The notes under the pieces are model-generated. The model was not told where the DNA came from. It searched no databases and saw only the letters and a program-made list of their open reading frames with translations. From Bryoerythrophyllum caledonicum (lineage: Eukaryota > Streptophyta > Bryopsida > Pottiales > Pottiaceae): a stretch of 64,000 bases of DNA. Position 1 is the first letter of the stretch; every line of letters starts with the position of its first letter. Made by a program: the position numbers and the translations under genes. Below, piece after piece: positions 58,051 through 64,000 of the stretch. The stretch lies in the NCBI GenBank assembly GCA_963971425.1, contig OZ020515.1, positions 17,500,291 through 17,564,290 on the forward strand, written 5' to 3'.

Positions 58051-58494
58051 GAATTTGATGAGGCTCTTGGTGAGGCAACACTCACACTTCAACTGAACTT
58101 AAGAAAGATAAAGCTAGAACTAAAGTTTTGATTTGTCAGAATTGGAATAGAAAGTCTACTTTTGGAATAGAAAGTATACTTTTGGAATAGGAAGTATACT
58201 TTTGGAATAGAAAGTCTACACATAAGCACTTCATTAATAAACGTGTCGCCTCCGTTGGTACAACGGGTATATGCCCTGGTGTGTAAATATTAGAGTAGCC
58301 ACACTCCATTTCAAGCCTCAAAATTAATAGAGTTTTTCTAAAAGTCACAAGAATACATACGATAGTCATCCCAGATCTTTTGTTAGTAACTGGGACTATA
58401 TGTATATAATGGCTTGGCTTGGAAAAGATATGAGGGAATCAAAGCTCAATTCTTAGTGAACATAGGGTCCTATACGGGAGCTCTAGCTTGCATG

Positions 58495-58735
58495 GGATTA
58501 GGGCCCAAGCGGTGTAGTGGTTTGAGTCACACTGGTGAGGTGGTTGTGACTTCAAATCTCCATGCTGGTGTGGTGCCCACTACCATAGTCCACTCAACTA
58601 TGGTGGGGGTCTTAATGACCTTGTTGTGTGGGTATCCAAAAAGCCCTTGGGGGAATGACATGTCGGTTGTCTCTAAGGCACTTACTGTAGAAAAGTGTTT
58701 ACTCTTGAGAGGAAGGAGTACACTATAAGAAACCC
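58495..58735 (+). mobile_element. Candidate tRNA-derived SINE
   Basis: TAGTGGTTTGAG (A-box-like) is followed about 30 bp later by GACTTCAAATCTC (B-box-like), the spacing of an internal RNA polymerase III promoter. About 190 bp of non-coding body follows. Target duplications were not found, so this is tentative. Confidence 0.35.
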
Positions 58736-60055
58736 GTGTTTTTTGTAACGCGTTGAAAAAAATGTATGAACGTAAAAAAAAACATGTTTGACATCAATGT
58801 TGATGTCACCTAAAATTTGTCAAGTTGGATAGGCAAAAAATGTCCTAATTTTTTTTAATATGCATGATTAGGGAATATCAACTTCTTAATGTACAATACA
58901 ACGACGTCTAACAAGCTATGCAAAGGGCTCCATGTGGAGGGGTCGTCATGCCCACATAAACAATGTTTTTCTTTGGGGAGTGCCATGCGGGAATTTTTTC
59001 ATCCAACTCCATCATGACGTGGGATTTGAAATTTGCTAACGTGGATTCCATTTATGATGTTAGCAATCCATGTTAGCTAGCGTCATGATTTTCTTCGCAT
59101 CTTTTGTTCACCTAGGACTGTTGCGTTTGACGTTTCTCTGACATGTTTGTGTTCTCCACGACATTAACCTTAAGGTAGGCCCGTTTTGGACAACACCAAG
59201 ACTAATATGTGTTGTGAGTGGAGACGTGCAACACTGTCAACTCTAATGTGAAAAATAACATGCCATCAATGTGCATTGCTGGCTTTGACATTTGCAGTAA
59301 CATGGTTGGTGGTAAACTATACAACACCGTTGTTGCATTTGTTGTCTATAACAACATAAAGCATCCTATACATATTGATGTTCTACCCATTTTAAATATG
59401 ATATACTAAGTTTGTCTCATCTAATCGATGAAAAAGAGTAGTTGTTGCCCCAAACATCAAAAGAAACATTGCCCTAGTGCTATGACATCAATGATGTCAA
59501 GACTGCGCGGCCCCATCACTTTTTTTGAATGGCCTCAGCTTTCTTGCCGCTCCCATCCTCCATCATCCCGCAGCTATCCTCACAACATTAGTTTGTGAAT
59601 GAGCTTCTACATTCAAAAAGATTACTTTCTTTGTGGGTTTAGCACATTTTGACTTGTACCCTAGCTTCCATTTGAATTGAAAATCAAAGAAAAAACAAAT
59701 AAAAAATAGATACTTTTGAAACGCTGGTTGACACAATCACTTGTAAGGTAAATTAGAGGTAGTGCCCCATCCTCATTGACATTACAAATTGTCACTCGTA
59801 ACGTAAAAAATGACGTGAAGATTGATGGGTTGCTGATGATGGCTGCGACGGTTAATGGGAGGTTGGAGAACTACGGCTAGCTGCTGCTAAGAAGGGCTGC
59901 CAATCCCTAATCTTGCTGATATAGCAAGATTCATCAAACCCTAACTTGAATTTGCTCAAAATCCCTGTAGAGAGCAAAATCCTCAAAATACTAGGTAAAA
60001 AGCTCTTCAAAAAACTCTACAATAGCAATCAAGAAATCTGAAAACCCTAGTTGTA
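58736..60055. other. Spacer, no gene recognised
   Basis: Mixed sequence with many CAACAxx and GATGT phrases, no supported frame, no clear repeat boundaries. Confidence 0.35.
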
Positions 60056-60059
60056 ATAC

Positions 60060-60235
60060 TACATAGAACTCAAGTAGGAGAAATGTTTCAACCTTGGTTG
60101 CAATATTGCTTTAAACTCTAGTTGCAAATTGCTTGAAACCCTAGGTGAAAATTGCTTCAAACTCTAGTTGCAAATTGCTTGAAAGCCTAGTTGCAAATTG
60201 CTTCAAAATATGGTTGCAAATTGCTTCAAACCCTA
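60060..60235 (+). repeat. 22-bp minisatellite
   Basis: Around seven to eight units of a TTGCTTCAAACCCTAGTTGCAAA-like sequence with 22-bp spacing, moderately diverged. The core AAACCCTAG recalls a telomere word, but the period is 22. Confidence 0.7.
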
Positions 60236-61545
60236 ATTGTTTATGGTGGCAAGATTCACATGGATCAAACTTTTGCATAGTCGCCAATTTATCCCATGTA
60301 AGCAAAGTTAATATTCCAAGCAAGTTTTGCCTATTTATGTAGAGGAGCTGCCCATGCGGCTGTTGTGCAACAAAGACCTGACATCTCAAAAAACACCCCA
60401 CCTTGCAGCCTTGACGACACCAAAAACGTGGCTTTTTTACAATGATAGCTCTAGATTCACTATCCTTTGTCTGGCGGCCATTGGATTAATGATTGGAATG
60501 AACAAATACTATATTCATGTCGATCCCTTCCAAGGTCCGATATTCTTCTTTCTCTAGAGTCTAAGAGCAATAATTGTCATGCATTTCAATAGTGCAAGAA
60601 AAATGAGGTACGAGATCTTTCATGCGCTCTTCCTTTCCGTTTTAAATCTCGTCCTATTTGGCACCATATTCCTCTTGTGGCTTTCCACTCTAGGAAGCAC
60701 TTTCAAGAAAAGTCTATTTTATCAAATTCAAATCTCAATCAAAATCCACCACATTGACATCCATATCACAAACATTTTACTTTCTAGAACGAGCAAAGGC
60801 AAGTTTCATCATCACCAAATGCTGGACACATTCCGTAACCTCTCCGAAAAGAATTGGATGAAACATTCTAAATCTTCATCCCAGTGTCATCCAAGATGCC
60901 ACCTTTTGTCTCCGTTCGAGAATTAGTAAGCTCCTCGTTGACGGTGCGCCGTCTTTGCACATGATCTCTCACTTGCTCCAACACAATTCACACCATAGCT
61001 TAGAGTTCTTCTCACTATCAACGCCTCTCCAACAAAGATTGCCGTTTTTGCAACTACAATGTGCTTCAACCAGAGGTGTGACGAGTTCTGGTCGAGTGGG
61101 GGTCACATCATGGCTGGCTGTGAGCTAGGATTTTTCCATAAGCTCTTCACTTGCAAGTATTCTTCTTTACTGTAGCTGGCATTCATTGACGGTCTGTTGA
61201 TCTATGTTTGAGATTGAATCTGGTATTTTGAGGTAGAGGATTGTAACTGAATTCGGGAGTGTTTGGAGTCTGGTGATTGATGTGATGATTTTTTCTTGAC
61301 AAATATGCTATCTCTGTAGCGACTGGATTCCGAGTCTAACAATTCTCAGTTTCGCATTGCAACCTGTTGTTTGTTTTCTGCGAAGAGACCTACTCATCTT
61401 GTAAGAGTGCGCAGTCGCTATTTCCTACCTACCTCGCTACCTTGTAACATTGCTCCTTCGACCTTAGTAGAGCAGAACGTTGAGCGACCTGACTGTACCA
61501 CATTCATTCTGTAGCAAGAAAGAGAACCACGTCAGTAGAGGAAAG
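60236..61545 (+). promoter_or_regulatory. Upstream region of the gag-RNase H gene
   Basis: 60.3-60.9 kb holds short frames without recognised family. From about 61.0 kb composition becomes gene-like. No TATA box or leader intron could be placed with confidence. An in-frame extension upstream of the ATG to 61480 lacks an ATG. Confidence 0.3.
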
Positions 61546-62946
61546 ATGGATCGCTGGAGCACAATGGAGGAGGAAGACCGTTTGAAGGGTCTCCAAGATT
61601 ATTATGTGTGGTCACTGAAGATGCGGGAGATACTGCGCGCGGAGGGACTCTGGGCGATTACAGAAGAACCACAGACGCCGCAGAGCTTTCCTGCAACCAT
61701 AGATGGCGAGGAGTTCAAGGACCTGCATCAGCTCGAGCGCAAGAAGGCGATCGCGTGTTGCCGAATCATATTCGCAGTCACGGACCATCTTCGCTACGCC
61801 GTGGCAGACTTCGACGATCCAGCTCTTGCATGGCGTGCCCTCAAGACTTATCTTTCTTGGGGTAGCCCGTCTCATGTGTTCACCCTCAGGAGCCAACTGC
61901 TCAATCTCAGGCTACAGGAGGGAGGATCTGTGGAGGACTATCTAAATAAGGCGCGCGAGCTCCGCGATATGCTAAGTAGCATGGGAGAAAAGTTCTCAGA
62001 TCGCTATCTTAACGCGACTGTACTGAACGGGTTACCGCGGTCTTACGAGAGCACGATACCGATTTTGTACCACTCGGACGCATCCATGACGTTCGAAACT
62101 TTGTGTTCGAGACTCTTAACTGAGTCCTGTCGCAGGGACCATAGGAACCAACTCCTTGAAGCTGCATCCCAGGCATCACTCGGGAGTGGGTGGGATTGTG
62201 GCTGTGATCATTGGAGACGTGCTCTTGAGAAAGTGGAGATGGAGCAGGGCGATGAATTTGCTCTTCGGAAGTTCGACCCTTATGCATACGGCCATGAGCA
62301 GGGCGCGGCTCCGAGCGAGGTGCTCAGTTCAGATCCGCGTTGCTGCCCGATCGTTCACATAAGATATCCTTTTAAGTGTTACTCCTTTGCACTGTACGCG
62401 GATGGCGCGTGTGCAGGCAACGGCACTCCTCGAGCGCGGGCCAGTGTGGGCGTTTACAGCACGCCCAAAGCGTATTACAACCGGGGATACGTCCTGCCTG
62501 TGGGTGTCCCGCAGACGAGTCAGAGCGCGGAAATTCACTCCGCCATCGCTGCGCTTGAAGTCGCCAGAGCGATCGTCGAAGAGAGGTGGGAACGGGTGCC
62601 TCTTCCAGACGATGGCCACGTTTACACTCACGTGCTCCTGGTTATGGACTCGAGCTACGTTGTGCAAGCGATGACGGAATGGATGCGCAAGTGGCGAGTG
62701 ATTGGATTTCGCAACGCTCGTGGAGAGCCCGTAGCGAATATGGAGGCACTGATGCGACTGGACAATGAAATCAGAGAGCTCTTCGAAAAGCACCTCATCA
62801 TTGTCCAGTTCTGGCATGTCCCTCGTATTCACAATGCAGGTGCGGATCGGATGGCGGCTCATGCGCTCCGTGATAACACCAGCATTGGTTTCAAGTTAGA
62901 TTCTGACTTGGACGAAATGACAGAAAGATTTGCCCAGCAGTGGTAG
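61546..62946 (+). CDS. Gag-like (UBN2) domain fused to RNase H, 466 aa
   Basis: One uninterrupted, intronless frame with two unrelated halves. Residues ~15-200 form a copia-type gag domain (UBN2/DUF4219): YYVWSLKMREILRAEGLW, LAWRALKTYLSW, LRLQEGGSVEDYLNKARELR, LNGLPRSYESTI. Residues ~280-445 form an RNase H1-like domain with all four catalytic acids: D286 (YADGACAGNG), E329 (SAEIHSAIAALE), D368 (VMDSSYV) and D434 (NAGADRMAAHAL). There is no zinc knuckle, protease, integrase or reverse transcriptase, and no LTR seen nearby, so this is not a standard element. RNase H would cut RNA in RNA-DNA hybrids; the gag part could bind RNA or multimerise. A domesticated host gene is the best guess. Downstream lies a partial duplicate of the second half. 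Confidence 0.75.
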   Translation: MDRWSTMEEEDRLKGLQDYYVWSLKMREILRAEGLWAITEEPQTPQSFPATIDGEEFKDLHQLERKKAIACCRIIFAVTDHLRYAVADFDDPALAWRALKTYLSWGSPSHVFTLRSQLLNLRLQEGGSVEDYLNKARELRDMLSSMGEKFSDRYLNATVLNGLPRSYESTIPILYHSDASMTFETLCSRLLTESCRRDHRNQLLEAASQASLGSGWDCGCDHWRRALEKVEMEQGDEFALRKFDPYAYGHEQGAAPSEVLSSDPRCCPIVHIRYPFKCYSFALYADGACAGNGTPRARASVGVYSTPKAYYNRGYVLPVGVPQTSQSAEIHSAIAALEVARAIVEERWERVPLPDDGHVYTHVLLVMDSSYVVQAMTEWMRKWRVIGFRNARGEPVANMEALMRLDNEIRELFEKHLIIVQFWHVPRIHNAGADRMAAHALRDNTSIGFKLDSDLDEMTERFAQQW

Positions 62947-63400
62947 AGCTGAGATTGAGTTTTCTCGAGGCGACGAGGTGCTGCATGTTCAAGAGTACCA
63001 CCACCCGGCTTACATCACTGATATACAGTTGTTGAATTACGGTTTTTCAGTTGGTAAAATTGCTTTGTTTCGTGGCTTCATAACGTCTTGTGAGAAGTGC
63101 GTTATGTTTGAGTTGTCTGTCTTCGTTAGGCTTGCACGTCGGCTTGGAGTCAATGTTAGGTCTGCTATAATGTGACGTTATGTTTTTTTGGACGGAGAAG
63201 TAAGCTTTCTGACGTGGTTTTAGGTGAGTACTTTGTATGCCATTGTTTCAAGCTTGTGCCAGCTTTTACCAAGTAGGGGGCAAGAAGAAGGCAGATACGT
63301 AACAGCATTCTACAGGTTAGTTGACGGACACCATCTCTGAAGTTGAACCTTATGAACGGATCTTTTTGCCAGGTGCTGTGCTTGAGAGAAAACTGACTTT
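62947..63400. other. Spacer between the RNase H gene and its partial duplicate
   Basis: 3' flank of the preceding gene. No feature recognised. Confidence 0.35.
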
Positions 63401-63439
63401 TTCCTTGCTTGGTCTGCGAGAACAACTGTGTGCTTTTCA

Positions 63440-63725
63440 AGCTGATAACAGGATCTCTTGGCATTATGAGAGCTCGCTGGATGTGTGACCGTGGTTATTG
63501 GATCACAGCGTCTAGGATGATGGACGTGCTTCTGGGTGGCGATGAGTTTGATCTTCGGATTTTCAGCCCTCCTGCATGCGGCCGCCCACAGGATTTTTGC
63601 GTCCAAACCGTCGAAGGATCCTCCGTGTGAGCCGCTTGTGTTGATGGGAACCCGTATTATTTTGCTCTGTACGCAGACGCCGCATGCCGAAGCAATGGCA
63701 CTCCTCAAGCCCGGGCGATTGTGTG
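63440..63725 (+). pseudogene. Truncated duplicate of the RNase H gene's linker and domain start
   Basis: Resembles the linker and start of the RNase H domain of the upstream gene: RWMCDRGYWITASRMMDVLL and GDEFDLRIF match CDHWRRALEK and GDEFALRKF, and FALYADAACRSNGTPQARA matches FALYADGACAGNGTPRARA. It stops soon after the first catalytic motif and has no gag part. It is a decayed tandem copy. Confidence 0.7.
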
Positions 63726-64000
63726 AAGGAGCAAATGATAAATGAAAGCAAGAGTCTAATAATGATGTACAGGTGAGGCTAAATACAGAGACAGGAGCAT
63801 TTATTACAACAATATCGCCGAACTAAGCCCTAAACCCTAAACCCTGGGGTTAAGGAAATGAACCCGCAACAACTGTATGTGTTTTGCTCATTAAGACACA
63901 GTGATCATCAAGCTGATAAAAGACTATCGTGACGATGTACAAGAATAACTTAACGTGCCACTGTGCACTCTTGCAAGATTAGTAGGTCTCTTTGCAGAAA
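63726..64000. other. End of window, no gene
   Basis: Contains a short CCCTAAACCCTAAACCC run at about 63826-63846. Nothing else recognised. Confidence 0.4.

Noticed and set aside
58225-58290. Possible tRNA gene (GTTGGTACAACGG stretch)
   Set aside because: The hairpin does not extend to a cloverleaf; no acceptor stem or proper B box.

Overview
The window looks like nuclear DNA of a land plant that still makes swimming sperm (bryophyte, lycophyte or fern grade, possibly a streptophyte alga). The genes are plant-type: nuclear-encoded plastid ribosomal protein S13, phytocyanin, a HAK/KUP potassium transporter, cytosolic-type glyoxalase II and cytochrome c1. They have GT-AG introns of roughly 70-480 bp and lie in GC-richer islands. 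Short plant-type telomere motifs (CCCTAAA) occur inside the sequence. The clearest pointer to flagellated gametes is a small SAXO-like axonemal microtubule protein at 39.3-40.1 kb, a family absent from flowering plants. I cannot name the species.

Layout. 0-5 kb: AT-rich repeats, a 280-bp Mutator-type MITE with a 10-bp target duplication, a foldback element and a TTAA-flanked element. 5.2-17.8 kb: an old, broken Ty3/gypsy LTR element on the minus strand with a probable nested insertion. 17.9-19.4 kb: TTAA-type elements. 19.7-21.6 kb: glyoxalase II (7 exons, 260 aa). 21.6-24.3 kb: repeats and AT-rich spacer. 24.28-28.25 kb: a Helitron-like element carrying pieces of host genes (aspartate aminotransferase, DPM2, a SAP-domain protein). 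28.3-29.8 kb: spacer with a 36-bp minisatellite. 30-37.4 kb: gene island with intronless cytochrome c1, a hydrophilic protein, a TTAA element, a basic 150-aa protein and a phytocyanin. 37.9-39 kb: LTR-like sequence and a 223-bp foldback MITE. 39.3-41.7 kb: divergent SAXO-like and plastid S13 genes. 42.3-47.2 kb: repeats, a second 223-bp MITE and an 841-bp TTAA element with perfect inverted ends. 48.9-52.5 kb: HAK/KUP transporter (11 exons, 806 aa), followed by an 84-bp tandem array. 54-58 kb: a long AAG microsatellite, unrecognised repeat-like reading frames and a stretch dense in a near-palindromic ATCAACTGGAT motif. 58.4-61.4 kb: SINE-like and repeat sequence. 61.5-63.7 kb: an intact 466-aa protein joining a copia-type gag (UBN2) domain to a complete RNase H domain, followed by a decayed partial duplicate of the RNase H half.

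The host genes are unrelated single genes (methylglyoxal detoxification, respiration, plastid translation, K+ uptake, copper protein, axoneme) and do not form a pathway. The most unusual items are the gag-RNase H fusion, the group of TTAA-flanked elements sharing a CCCTTTAAAG-like end, and the gene-capturing Helitron. Exon models were built by reading frame and splice sites by eye and are supported by family similarity, not by transcripts.
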